A stretch of 64,000 nt of DNA from Allopusillimonas sp008369125 (GTDB lineage Bacteria; Pseudomonadota; Gammaproteobacteria; Burkholderiales; Burkholderiaceae_B). Shown one piece after another: positions 19,163 through 27,961 of the stretch; the stretch's first letter is position 1, and every line of letters starts with the position of its first letter. The translations under genes and the position numbers were made by a program. The notes under the pieces are model-generated. The model worked only from the letters and a program-made list of their open reading frames with translations. It made no database searches and was not told the DNA's origin. The stretch spans positions 1,426,001-1,490,000 of the forward strand of contig NZ_VOAY01000001.1 in the NCBI RefSeq assembly GCF_008369125.1, in the 5' to 3' direction.

Positions 19163-20078
19163 TCGCTTGCTGCCTGACAGGCCGAACAGTGTTTATCAGA
19201 TCAAGCCTAGGTAAATACACTTAATCTGTCTGGTGATGCCTCGTCTAGCCTTGGACAAGTCTGTTTTTATCATGCACTTAATAGAACTCTAACGATGGTC
19301 ACCGCCCCTGTCAAACAATATAGAGTCTTGGAATATGCTTGGGAAGACATAGAGCCAGAACCGTAGCCATGACTTGTGCCCGAGTTTCTCCGAGATGGTG
19401 GGTGGGTTGCAGTCGCCGTTTTCGGTTTCAATTTGCTAGATGTTGAAAGTTTGAAAACTTGAAAATTTTGTGCAAGGCGGTAGGTAGTGGGAAGCCCACT
19501 CGGAGACGATAAAAACTACCCCCTTCACTCTGCTTTGCCGGTCTCTACCTACTTGCAGGGACGCGCCCGTCGGTAGGCGGTACCAGTGCAACGGAGCAGT
19601 AAGCTCGGCACAGCCTACACCTTGCACAACGCTGTACCCAACTTGCGCTACACAACCTGATAACCGAAAACCAAACCCTCCACCTGCTACTGGCAGCTCT
19701 AACCCCCTGTAACCAGCGCTGCAGGCTAGCCCTTCGAACACGAACCAGTGTCACCACTCTCAGGTTTTGCGACAATGCCGCCACACATAACAGAAATATT
19801 CCTTTGATAAGCGGCAAGGCTCAGAAGGCTCGCAGCCCACATCAACGCACACCGTAGGGCTACCCCACCACTTGAACAACGTCACTTTAATAGGGGGCGA
19901 TTTCTGCTCCAATCCTGCTCCAAATTGCGCCAATGGCATACCCCATCGAAATGACCAATTTTCATTCAAATTAGTCACTTAACCATTTGATTTTAAAGAT
20001 TAAGTTAGTTGATTGCGTGGGCGCTTTCGTGTAAGATTGTACTTACTGCATCAGGGCAGTGTTTTTTCATTAACTCAT
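19163..20078. other. Right end of island, no gene recognised
   Basis: About 900 bp between the IS copy and the right repeat. Several overlapping open frames on the minus strand (between about 19436 and 19978) are Arg/Cys/Leu-rich, lack good ribosome binding sites and resemble no family. They are probably chance frames. The stretch is likely eroded island or IS sequence. Confidence 0.5.
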
Positions 20079-20251
<173 letters not shown>

Positions 20252-20256
20252 GTATT

Positions 20257-20290
20257 AAAATCCTGACCGCTATCGGTTAGGATTTTTTTT
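20257..20290 (+). terminator. Terminator of tRNA-Ala
   Basis: An inverted repeat around TCCTGACCG/CGGTTAGGA with a 4-nt loop is followed by a run of eight or more T. It starts five bases after the CCA end, a normal rho-independent terminator for a single tRNA gene. Confidence 0.88.
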
Positions 20291-20519
20291 GCCCAGAGCG
20301 CCTGTGTTGGCGGGAGTTAGGGGTATTTCCTCTTGAGCGCTGGCGGTTGCATTTCATAACTCGATGGACTGCCCAGCATAATCCCACAGCCGTTATCCCA
20401 AAGAAGAGCAATACATCAATAGCAGGCTCAGTCGTTCTCCCGTTCAAACAGACGGCGACACCACACTGGTCTTATCGTAATCTGGTCAGTTAACGTTTAT
20501 CACACAAGGAGAAGACACC

Positions 20520-21125
20520 ATGCCAGAGTCCCCAATCAGGAAGCCGGTTTCGATGTCTAATTTGAAACTGGGCCGTGCAGAAAATATCAAGGATCAGCTT
20601 GCCGAAATAAAATCAGGCACGGGCACGACTGTGCTCAAGTTTGAAGACGGCTACGTGCCCAAAGGCAAAGTCGTTGAATTTCCCAAGCAACCGTTGGTAT
20701 TGAAGTTTCAGCCGACGGCCTATCGATCGCTAGAGCCCAAGGAACTAAAAGCCTGGCAGGCGGAAATTACCGAGCGTACAGGTGCCAAGCTCGATGCCGA
20801 AAACGGCACTGTTACGTTCTGTGGAAGCGATGGCGCGCCAGCAGCCCGCTCTGATTCCGACATAGAAACAGCCGCCAGCGCCAAGGCTAAAGCTGAAGGC
20901 TCCTCAGGGCGTATGCGGCCATGGGATGCGCTGCCAATAGTGCTTGATTTCCCGCCATTAGCCTATGAAGTCGTAGGACCCAGCCAATTCAAAGACTGGG
21001 TTGGCGAACTCCAAAAACAGTTCGGTGTCACGTTCGACATCGGCACTGGGCATGGGGGCACAATTACGTTTTGCGGCCGTGGCGGCAGTGGCGCGGCGGG
21101 CCGATGCGACTGCGATGACGAATAA
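20520..21125 (+). CDS. Duplicated-domain protein, candidate graspetide precursor or partner
   Basis: A 201-residue soluble protein immediately upstream of an ATP-grasp ligase, with a strong ribosome binding site (AAGGAG before ATG 20520). It contains two copies of one domain, residues 58-105 and 139-189. Their shared pattern is P(L/I)VLxFxPxAY, then KxW, then ExxxxxG, closing with GT(V/I)TFCGxxG. Each copy is followed by a variable stretch: residues 106-136 rich in Ser, Asp, Glu, Lys and Ala, and a C-terminal tail ending CDCDDE. In graspetides, an ATP-grasp enzyme links Asp/Glu side chains to Ser/Thr/Lys in the precursor, and leader-plus-core is the expected layout. The protein is unusually large for a precursor and has no recognised leader motif, so it could instead be a carrier or partner protein. 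Confidence 0.6.
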   Translation: MPESPIRKPVSMSNLKLGRAENIKDQLAEIKSGTGTTVLKFEDGYVPKGKVVEFPKQPLVLKFQPTAYRSLEPKELKAWQAEITERTGAKLDAENGTVTFCGSDGAPAARSDSDIETAASAKAKAEGSSGRMRPWDALPIVLDFPPLAYEVVGPSQFKDWVGELQKQFGVTFDIGTGHGGTITFCGRGGSGAAGRCDCDDE

Positions 21126-21127
21126 AC

Positions 21128-22069
21128 GTGACCGCTAAGCAAACTGTGGGGATCTTCTCTCATCATGACGATCTCCACGCCCACCTGGTGGCCGATCACA
21201 TCCGGAAACTTGGCCACCGTTGCCATCATATTGCTACCGATAGGTTGGCTTATAGCCGCTCTTTATCCTGGTCCTCTGACCGGGCACTGGCCGAAATTCG
21301 CGATATCAACGGTCAGCTCGTGCTTCCACGAGACGTACACACGGTCTGGTGGCGACGCGTAATGGCGGGCCCAGCTTTTGACGAAGGCGTGGGCGCCAGT
21401 GCGCGTGCGCTTATCCCCACCGAGTGCCGCACGGCCATGACCGGCCTGATGTTTGCAGACTTCCAGGGGCGTTGGGTCAATGACCCAGCCGCTGAAGTCA
21501 GGGCCGATAATAAGCTGGTGCAACTGAGGGCCGCGATCAGGGCCGGGCTTACGGTACCTAAAACCCTGGTCAGCGCCGATCCAGAGCAGATCAGAGCTTT
21601 TGTCGAGCAAGAGGGTGACCAGGCCATCGTGAAGGTGGTGCGCGGCACATCGGAATTCTCTATTCCCACACGGCGGATCACCGCTGCCGACCTTACTGAT
21701 GACGCGGCCCTTGTAGCCTGTCCGGCTATTTACCAGGCCCTTATTGAAGGCGAGGCGCATCTAAGAGTGCACGTTTTCGGCCAACAGGCCACAGCCATCC
21801 AACTAGAATCCACCCACCTGGACTGGCGCCCTGATCTGCAGGTTCCGATGCGGCAGGTGGCATTGTCAGACTCACTGGTCTCACGTTTTATTGGGCTGGT
21901 GCACGATCTTGGCTTGGCCATGGGTATTATCGATGCAAAAATCAACCAAAACGATGAGATCGTTTTCTTGGAAATAAACCCGCAAGGACAGTTTCTGTTT
22001 ATGGAAGGTTTGACCGGCGTGCCGCTTTCTTCGTACATGGCCGACTTCCTGACGGCATCGCATGGATAG
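21128..22069 (+). CDS. MvdD-type ATP-grasp peptide ligase
   Basis: A 313-residue ATP-grasp enzyme of the RiPP-modifying class (MvdC/MvdD and relatives), expected to form ester or amide bonds on a ribosomal peptide using ATP. Visible features are an N-terminal pre-ATP-grasp domain (VGIFSHHDDLHAHLVADHI, then VHTVWWRR near residue 72), ATP-binding lysines in the QAIVKVVRGTSEF strand, and the metal/ATP site AKINQNDEIVFLEINPQGQF (ExNPxGQ) near residue 285. The start is GTG at 21128, two bases after the upstream stop, so the pair is almost certainly co-translated. No transporter or protease for peptide export is adjacent. Related ATP-grasp ligases acting on small molecules are the alternative. Confidence 0.85.
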   Translation: MTAKQTVGIFSHHDDLHAHLVADHIRKLGHRCHHIATDRLAYSRSLSWSSDRALAEIRDINGQLVLPRDVHTVWWRRVMAGPAFDEGVGASARALIPTECRTAMTGLMFADFQGRWVNDPAAEVRADNKLVQLRAAIRAGLTVPKTLVSADPEQIRAFVEQEGDQAIVKVVRGTSEFSIPTRRITAADLTDDAALVACPAIYQALIEGEAHLRVHVFGQQATAIQLESTHLDWRPDLQVPMRQVALSDSLVSRFIGLVHDLGLAMGIIDAKINQNDEIVFLEINPQGQFLFMEGLTGVPLSSYMADFLTASHG

Positions 22070-22084
22070 TTTGTTAGGCATGGA

Positions 22085-22240
22085 TAGGCGTTCGACAGTA
22101 CACCGTGCCACGCGTATACCTTCACGATTCATCTGCATCCAGACTTTGCGCGTACCGTAGCCGCGAAAGTTCTGCTCCCATATTCGATAGATCTGCGGCT
22201 TCAGTTGTTCGTCCTTACGCGCCCGCTGGCTGCGTAGCTG
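22085..22240 (-). pseudogene. IS3-family transposase OrfB remnant
   Basis: On the minus strand the translation reads RKDEQLKPQIYRIW, then FRGYGTRKVWMQMNREGIRV and ARCTVERL. This is the N-terminal helix-turn-helix (HTH_21) part of IS3-family OrfB. The catalytic DDE domain and the ends are missing. It sits 15 bp after the ATP-grasp stop, so the RiPP-like pair is bordered by mobile-element debris. Confidence 0.82.
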
Positions 22241-22458
22241 TGGTTGTCGCCCCCTGGCGGCATGTCGCCTGACCTGCAACACCCTCAAAGATGCTGAGCA
22301 CGCCAAGTTCAAGACTGAGCCCGACACTTCGCTGAGCGTTGCGAGGGACTATGCACCAGCAATGCAGTTCACCTTGGCTGCCCTGATGCTGCGATGTATC
22401 AAAGAGGTAGTATTCTTATCAACAGCAGTCGCAAACTAAACTTCTAAGAGGTTAAGAA

Positions 22459-22911
22459 TTGACAGACTCAACACACAAACTATCTCGTTATCTGCTCGGT
22501 TTTGCGGCAGGCTTCGTTGCAGTACTTGTCTTTCACCAAGCAATGTTGACGTTGCTCCATAGTGTTCACTTCGTTTCATTTGCGCCCTTTCCCCTTGCTC
22601 CGACAGCACCATTTGGTGTGCCAAAAATCTGGTCACTGGCTTTCTGGGGCGGTATTTGGGGCTTGGTGTTTGTCCTGCTTGAGTGTAAATTCCCTCGTAA
22701 CCTGCTCGCCTACCTGATAACCGCAATCGTGTTTGGCGCGGTCGGCCCAAGCTTGGTAGCGTGGTTTGTGGTGTCACCATTCAAGGGCCTGCCTATGGGC
22801 GGGGGCTTTCACTCCGCTGGCGTGATAACCGCTTTTCTCGTCAATGGCGCTTGGGGGTTGGGTACAGCTATCTTTCTACTAGCAACGGCTGGGCGGCTGA
22901 TAGCTGCATAA
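22459..22911 (+). CDS. Small membrane protein, about four transmembrane segments
   Basis: A 150-residue hydrophobic protein with membrane segments at about residues 9-32, 57-77, 82-104 and 123-148. A TTG at 22459 is the likely start, preceded by AAGAGG about 8 nt upstream. Conserved-looking features are HQ in the first helix and a Gly-rich loop (FKGLPMGGGFHSAG). It resembles uncharacterised proteobacterial membrane proteins, but no function can be named. A terminator follows about 115 bp downstream. Confidence 0.72.
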   Translation: MTDSTHKLSRYLLGFAAGFVAVLVFHQAMLTLLHSVHFVSFAPFPLAPTAPFGVPKIWSLAFWGGIWGLVFVLLECKFPRNLLAYLITAIVFGAVGPSLVAWFVVSPFKGLPMGGGFHSAGVITAFLVNGAWGLGTAIFLLATAGRLIAA

Positions 22912-23026
22912 GAGCGGAACGGCCAGAAGCGCTAAACTACGCCATTTCCCCGCTATTCCTTACCATCTTGCTCGGAGATTTCTTCCCAGTTCAGCTCACT
23001 ACCCCACTACCAAGATTTAAATCCTG

Positions 23027-23050
23027 ACCAGTTTCGGCTGGTTTTTTTTT
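23027..23050 (+). terminator. Rho-independent terminator
   Basis: A short stem ACCAG/CTGGT with a 6-nt loop is followed by nine T. It lies downstream of the small membrane protein gene and converges on the metalloprotease gene from the other strand. Confidence 0.7.
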
Positions 23051-23084
23051 CTGGAGAGACTCTGTTGAAATTCTCTCCAGAGCC

Positions 23085-25448
23085 CTATTTTCCGAACATA
23101 GATCCGCCCGGCAAAAGTTTTTCTATCCCTGGCAGATAGAGCGGTTCGCCAACTCGCTCTCCGCGGCTCATGAAATCTAGCAGGCTGTCACTGTTTTGCG
23201 TTTGCGCCGAGGTGATATTTATAAAACCTGTTACATCACCATATTCTTGCCTGTGATCTTCACGATTTGACCGCGATACGCGAAAGTTGAATGTGCCAGA
23301 CAAGTGATCGAGCCTGGCGTGCTCCAGAGTCAGCTCACCGACATCGCAGCCTCTTTCGTTGAAACTGCATGATGTCCAACCTGAACCGGGCTCCTCGAAA
23401 TCGGCCGACGGGCTTTCTGTAAATGGTTTCATTTGTTGTACTAGACGTAAAATATCCGCCTCGGTGATATTGTCCGTATCCATTTTCGGAAGCTCTAGCG
23501 TTGCAGCAAAGTTACGCACTGTATCCAACGCATCCCCCATTGACTCTGGGGTGATGGTGATGGAGAAGTGCCGCCCTGTAACTTTTTGGGCTACAGGCTG
23601 CCGGCCGGGCAGCGTCACGCTAAACATTACGTTGCAGCTTCCCTCTGCATTCGTTCCATACAATTTAGCCTGCACATAAGTTTCGTCTTTGCGTCGAATC
23701 TCTTTAGCAGCCTGCGTGACTTTGTCGTTAACATCGCCGTTCTCAATCATGGACTGCATGCTGGCTTCAAACCGTCTACGTTCTTGCTGAATAAGCTTTA
23801 GTTCTGCATCGGGCCCCTTAGCATGCGCGTCCAACTCGGCGCGATCAAGGTCGCTTTCGAGATTCTTCAGCCCTTGCGGCAACATGCGTTCCAGTTGATC
23901 GGCGTGACCATCAGGCGTAATAATCGTAAACGACGCACGAGCATCATCGCCGCCCAAGCATGTCCAGTACTTGCCTGGGCCGCTAATTTCAAAACCTGGC
24001 GGAAGCTCACCAGCAATAGATTGGTTTGAAGGCCCAGTTTTTTCACCGTAAAAGCCTTCAACTTCAACCCTTAAAGTGAATTCTGCTGGTTGCGTAGCTG
24101 CCGCGTCGTGCGCCACGTTAGCAAGTCGCACAAAGTATTCAAACTCGCCCTGCTCATTAGGCGCATCCAGGTCGGTACGGCGTGTGTAACTGTATGGACT
24201 ATCTGGATCAATTGGACGGGCAATCACCTCGTTGCCTACAATCAGATGCAGCCCATCCCGGCTGCTTTGTTCTGGGGATTCGAGAACGAACCGAACGGTA
24301 TACGGCATAGGCGTGGTATGGGTCGGAGGCTGAATCCGAAACCGCCATACTCGTGTTGCCACCGGCTCAATCAGATCGTTTGCCTGGATACTTGTAAGCT
24401 CATTTTTCTTGGTATTTTTAGCCTCGCCTTTAGCCTTGCTTTTAAGCTCGTAGAGTGATGGCACCGTCAATACAACGTTTTCAACGTTTTCGTAGAACTC
24501 GTCTACATCTAAATACTGCGCTACAAACTGGGGGTACAACGCATAAAGCCCGCCATGATAAGGAGCAATGGCATTCAGCTTTTGCGCTGCCTGCTTTAGA
24601 CCAGCATCTACCTTAGCCAAACCCGTTCCCCGCCAACCACCTTTCTGCTCAAATATATATCGTAAGTAAGCAGTGCGACGCCAGTCCCGTGGATCCTTAC
24701 TGCCAAGCATATTGCCTACGGCGTACCAAAAATACCAGGTTCCATAGGCACATTGCCATGAGAAATTCCCGCTCGGGGTTTTGGTGGGGGTGTAAGGTTT
24801 GAACCTGCCCCAATCCAACGGCTGGTCAAAGAAACGGGCCCAAGTGATCCGTGGTGATCCCTTAAGCCCATGACCATAGGTGTATGCGTGCGTCCGTTCC
24901 ATGTATTGAATTTGCACGGCTGAGGCGGAGCCTTCCGTTAGCCAATCATCAGCGGTCTCATCGTCGTAACATTCTTGGGGTCCAGGCTCCTCAGTGGTGG
25001 CGTAGTTGTAATACTCTGGATTCGCTTTCTGAATACCATGAAACAGCTCATGCACGGCAGACGCCTCGAAAAGCTCTTCTACCGATCCAGTCGGCTTTAA
25101 AAAGCCACGATGCGTAGACAGCATCATTTTGCCGCTTGAGCCATGAGTTGAACTTTGTGTTAATGGATTTGCGTTTAGAAAACCCACATAGCGTTCGCCA
25201 CCCTCAAAACTCAAACGACCTTCTTCATTCAACTGGTAAGGTGCCTGGAAAGACATGGATTGAAACCAGAAACTAGCGTGCTCCAAGCTTTCTTTGTATT
25301 TTTGCGCAAAGATCTTGCGCTCGCCTATAGGCGGCTGTGCCCCGAGCGAGGGGTCATCAAGAATCGTCCAGATCGTTGTTGGCCATTTGGCATACGCTGG
25401 GTTACTTGCACCAAACATAAGAACGACTAACGCCAGCAGATAACGCAT
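23085..25448 (-). CDS. Secreted HExxH metalloprotease-like protein
   Basis: A 787-residue exported protein. The first 20 residues form a clean signal peptide (MRYLLALVVLMFGASNPAYA). A zinc-binding HELFH motif lies at residues 133-137. WLTEGSA follows about 35 residues later, with Glu172 as a plausible third ligand, as in gluzincin-type peptidases. The middle (about 350-480) looks beta-rich, and the C-terminal third contains Cys-containing exported domains (CSFNERGCDVGELTLEHARL). Membrane anchors are absent, so it is periplasmic or secreted. It is transcribed alone. The catalytic residues are intact, but the family is not one I can name, and the substrate is unknown. Confidence 0.72.
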   Translation of the reverse strand: MRYLLALVVLMFGASNPAYAKWPTTIWTILDDPSLGAQPPIGERKIFAQKYKESLEHASFWFQSMSFQAPYQLNEEGRLSFEGGERYVGFLNANPLTQSSTHGSSGKMMLSTHRGFLKPTGSVEELFEASAVHELFHGIQKANPEYYNYATTEEPGPQECYDDETADDWLTEGSASAVQIQYMERTHAYTYGHGLKGSPRITWARFFDQPLDWGRFKPYTPTKTPSGNFSWQCAYGTWYFWYAVGNMLGSKDPRDWRRTAYLRYIFEQKGGWRGTGLAKVDAGLKQAAQKLNAIAPYHGGLYALYPQFVAQYLDVDEFYENVENVVLTVPSLYELKSKAKGEAKNTKKNELTSIQANDLIEPVATRVWRFRIQPPTHTTPMPYTVRFVLESPEQSSRDGLHLIVGNEVIARPIDPDSPYSYTRRTDLDAPNEQGEFEYFVRLANVAHDAAATQPAEFTLRVEVEGFYGEKTGPSNQSIAGELPPGFEISGPGKYWTCLGGDDARASFTIITPDGHADQLERMLPQGLKNLESDLDRAELDAHAKGPDAELKLIQQERRRFEASMQSMIENGDVNDKVTQAAKEIRRKDETYVQAKLYGTNAEGSCNVMFSVTLPGRQPVAQKVTGRHFSITITPESMGDALDTVRNFAATLELPKMDTDNITEADILRLVQQMKPFTESPSADFEEPGSGWTSCSFNERGCDVGELTLEHARLDHLSGTFNFRVSRSNREDHRQEYGDVTGFINITSAQTQNSDSLLDFMSRGERVGEPLYLPGIEKLLPGGSMFGK

Positions 25449-25786
25449 GGTGCGATTCCAAAAAATATGTACGCCAAATCAGCGTGATTGAACAGTAGCC
25501 TGCTGCTGGATCGAGACAATACGCGAAAAATATCCGCTTGAGTTCGAACCAACGTTGACACCGCTGATTTCGACCGGGGCTGTGCGATAACGCCAGATGT
25601 TTAGGGGTCAGGAAAACTCGACCCTAAGCCGCACAAGTTGGTCCAGCTGGATAAGTGCCACCTTGGTGACGAAGAGTAGCCTATCGCGCATAACGCCCGC
25701 CAGCACATTACGGCCAGCCTCAGATGATAAAATACCAACGAGGCGAAAGCCCTATATTCCGCCGTTTCGGCTGAAAAGGAAATCTC
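25449..25786. other. Intergenic region between divergent genes
   Basis: About 340 bp separate the metalloprotease gene from the DUF2501 gene, which diverge. Both promoters must lie here. Short frames in it have no support. No hairpin or known motif stands out. Confidence 0.4.
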
Positions 25787-26299
25787 ATGCATAAAACCCT
25801 GCATACAGTATTGCTGGCGTCGGCACTGTCAGTTTGTCTGGCTACCCCCGCGTGGTCGTCGGGCTTGATGGACAGCATCAAAAGTCAGGCAACAGAAAGC
25901 CTGGGCGGTATCACAGCGCCTCAATCGACGTCGGGAACAAGCGCAATGGGTAGCACTAGTGGTTTGGGTGGTTTGGGTGGCGCTAGCGGCTTGGGTGCGG
26001 CTCTGGGCCTGCCCAGCATCGCGGGCGATACAGCCGGCAATGCGGCGGGGGTGCTGCAGTATTGCATCCAGAACAAATACCTGGGTGGCACTGACGCCGC
26101 CAGTGTTAAAGACAAGCTACTGAGCAAAGTGGGTATAGGCGGCAAGCAAGAACAGCAGCAAGATAGCGGCTATCAGCAGGGGCTGGCTGGCATGCTGTCG
26201 GGTAGCGGTGGTTCTACCTTCGATCTGGGCAAGCTCAAGAGTGATCTAAAGGACAAAGCCTGCAGCTATGTGCTTGATAACGCTTCATCGCTTCTGTAA
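25787..26299 (+). CDS. DUF2501 (YjjA-like) exported protein
   Basis: A 170-residue protein with a signal peptide (about residues 1-24, ending TPAWS). A Gly/Ser-rich low-complexity segment covers about residues 45-85. The conserved DUF2501 C-terminal part contains AGVLQYCIQNKYLGG and the closing KDKACSYVLDNASSLL, with two cysteines. The E. coli relative YjjA is an uncharacterised periplasmic protein, and no function is assigned to this family. The start ATG at 25787 follows AAGGAAA. Confidence 0.82.
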   Translation: MHKTLHTVLLASALSVCLATPAWSSGLMDSIKSQATESLGGITAPQSTSGTSAMGSTSGLGGLGGASGLGAALGLPSIAGDTAGNAAGVLQYCIQNKYLGGTDAASVKDKLLSKVGIGGKQEQQQDSGYQQGLAGMLSGSGGSTFDLGKLKSDLKDKACSYVLDNASSLL

Positions 26300-26356
26300 A
26301 GGCTTCCCCACGCGGGGAAACCGTTCGGTTCACCAACATTCAAGCCCTGGTTAGTA

Positions 26357-26869
26357 TCAGTCGGGTGATCCCGCAGCAGCAGCAAATTTCTGCAAACGCA
26401 GCCCTTGGGCACGGGCCTCTGCCAGCAATTGATTCCAGTCATCTGGCGGATGCCCGCTTCCCAACATCTTGCGAAACACCCGGTAGGCGTCGTCGTTGCT
26501 CTCGTAGGCGCGTTCGGTGTCCTCGTCGTTGACCCACACAAACACGATCACCTTGCTTGCTGCGTGATAGCGGAAAAAAAGCTGGTACTGCTGAAAGAAC
26601 TTGGCTCTGAACCAATGCTTGTAGCTGCTACCTAGCGAATTGCCCTGCCGGTATTCTGGCCGTGTCGGGTCTTGCGGGATGACGTCAAACGCCAGCGTGG
26701 TGATCGCCGCCAGTCGCTTGGTGGCGTTCTTCTTTACGTACCCGGCAGCATCCTTTTTCTTGAACGCCTTAACTTGCTGCGTCAAGGCTTCAAGTTGCGC
26801 ACGAAACAGCGGATGGGCAAATACTGTCCAGCCATGAAACTGCAAGGGTGTGGGCTTGCCCGAACTCAC
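26357..26869 (-). CDS. yhaV: YhaV-family type II toxin (ribonuclease)
   Basis: The toxin of the PrlF-YhaV module, a RelE-superfamily ribonuclease that cleaves RNA when not bound by its antitoxin. The 170-residue length is typical. The sequence shows the N-terminal FHGWTVFAHPLFRAQLEAL block, DPTRPEYRQGNSLG, the HWFRAKFFQQYQLFFRY strand pair with basic catalytic-region residues, and VFVWVNDEDTERAYE near the end. Its start overlaps the antitoxin stop by four bases, the usual antitoxin-first coupled arrangement. Confidence 0.94.
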   Translation of the reverse strand: MSSGKPTPLQFHGWTVFAHPLFRAQLEALTQQVKAFKKKDAAGYVKKNATKRLAAITTLAFDVIPQDPTRPEYRQGNSLGSSYKHWFRAKFFQQYQLFFRYHAASKVIVFVWVNDEDTERAYESNDDAYRVFRKMLGSGHPPDDWNQLLAEARAQGLRLQKFAAAAGSPD

Positions 26870-27195
26870 TCATCCTCCGCCGACAAGGGGGCATCGAGAT
26901 CAACCTCTGTATCGCCGGTGAGTAATTTTAGGCGCTGAATAAAGCTGGCGTCGACGGCCTGGAGTCGGTGTGGGTGTGTGGCGATATCGTGCGCCAGGAA
27001 CCCTAGGAAAGCGCCAAGGACAGGGTCGGCTTGCTCAGGAGGCTTAACGCGCGTCAGCACGACCTCACCGCCGGGGCGAATGGTGTACTGAATTTTGTCG
27101 CGCTTACTTAACCCCAAGGCGCGGCGCACGGTTTCTGGCACCGTGGTTTGGTAGCGGTCAGTCAGCGTGGATTCAACTTCGAGGGTGGCAGCCAT
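26866..27195 (-). CDS. prlF: PrlF (SohA) antitoxin
   Basis: A 109-residue antitoxin with an AbrB-type swapped-hairpin DNA-binding domain at the N-terminus (VESTLTDRYQTTVPETVRRA, then LGLSKRDKIQYTIRPGGEVV). The C-terminal region should wrap the YhaV toxin. AbrB-type antitoxins repress their own operon, and repeats matching such an operator lie just upstream. The first gene of the pair, starting at ATG 27195. Confidence 0.93.
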   Translation of the reverse strand: MAATLEVESTLTDRYQTTVPETVRRALGLSKRDKIQYTIRPGGEVVLTRVKPPEQADPVLGAFLGFLAHDIATHPHRLQAVDASFIQRLKLLTGDTEVDLDAPLSAEDE

Positions 27196-27242
27196 GGCGC
27201 GCTCCGGTTAATGCAGTAGATTTTGACCAGAATAATGCACTC

Positions 27243-27270
27243 GCATTGTCACGGCAATGCATTGGCATTG
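27243..27270. promoter_or_regulatory. GCATTG/CAATGC operator cluster of prlF-yhaV
   Basis: GCATTG occurs at 27243-27248, 27259-27264 and 27265-27270, and its complement CAATGC at 27255-27260. They form overlapping inverted and direct repeats about 50-75 bp upstream of prlF. The position and symmetry fit autoregulation by the antitoxin-toxin complex; this is inferred. Confidence 0.6.
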
Positions 27271-27961
27271 TCTAGGTCAATATTCATATCTTTACCATGA
27301 TGGGTTGATTGACTTATCTGAACCAAGAATGTTGACGGGAATTTTTGGCTGGAGATTAGATGCCGCAATCATTGGCGGTTAACCACTCGGCAATGTCTAC
27401 GTTAACCGCACAATGTTGTCTTGACCAATATACGTATAGCTCCATATACTGAAATCTCATTGGTTAAATATCTATCGGATAAACAATGAGCGACCTGATG
27501 CCACACCTGCAAAAGACGAGTGTTCCCCTGAACCCGTCGCTGGCAGTGTGGCATTTTTTCCCTTACCAGGCGCGGCGCTGGTCGGTTGCCTGTATTGCGT
27601 CAAAAAAGGGTTGTCTTATTTATCAGATGCGGCACTTTGCCCGCACGAGATGCACCATAGCGACTTTCGCGCGCTGGCGGTGCCTGCCAACAGTACTCAG
27701 GATCGGCGTCAGGTCGATTCGAAAATGCTGGGTGTCTGCCGCCAATTCGTTTTCAGGTTTCCCCCCACGTGTAGTCCCTCGCTGTGCAAAATGCTTTCTT
27801 GCATCAGCGCAACGGGCAGGCGTGTATGACTGCGTCAGTGGCACTGGCGCGTCAACGCGATGCATGCGGTGATCGCTTCCTGATACGAACATGACGCCCC
27901 AAGCCGCCGATCATCCCGCACGGGTTTCGGATGGTAGGGTACTCATGATGTCATTACTCCC
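27271..27961. other. Intergenic region upstream of RND operon, no gene recognised
   Basis: About 690 bp. An open frame of 128 codons on the plus strand (27486-27872) begins at an ATG, but it is Cys/Arg-rich and resembles no protein family. Overlapping frames on both strands are equally unconvincing. RND operons often have a divergent TetR-type regulator; none is detectable here, so a lost regulator gene is possible. Confidence 0.45.

Noticed and set aside
19436..19978. Overlapping minus-strand frames of 70-100 codons
   Set aside because: They have high Arg/Cys content, no ribosome binding sites, no family resemblance, and overlap each other in different frames.
22990..23050. Decayed tRNA end before the terminator, because ACTACCAAGATTTAAATCCTGACC resembles the bases after tRNA-Ala
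   Set aside because: No acceptor, D or anticodon arm can be paired upstream; the similarity is limited to the terminator region.
27486..27872. 128-codon frame upstream of the RND operon
   Set aside because: Its composition is unlike proteins here, overlapping frames on both strands are as long, and no domain is recognisable.
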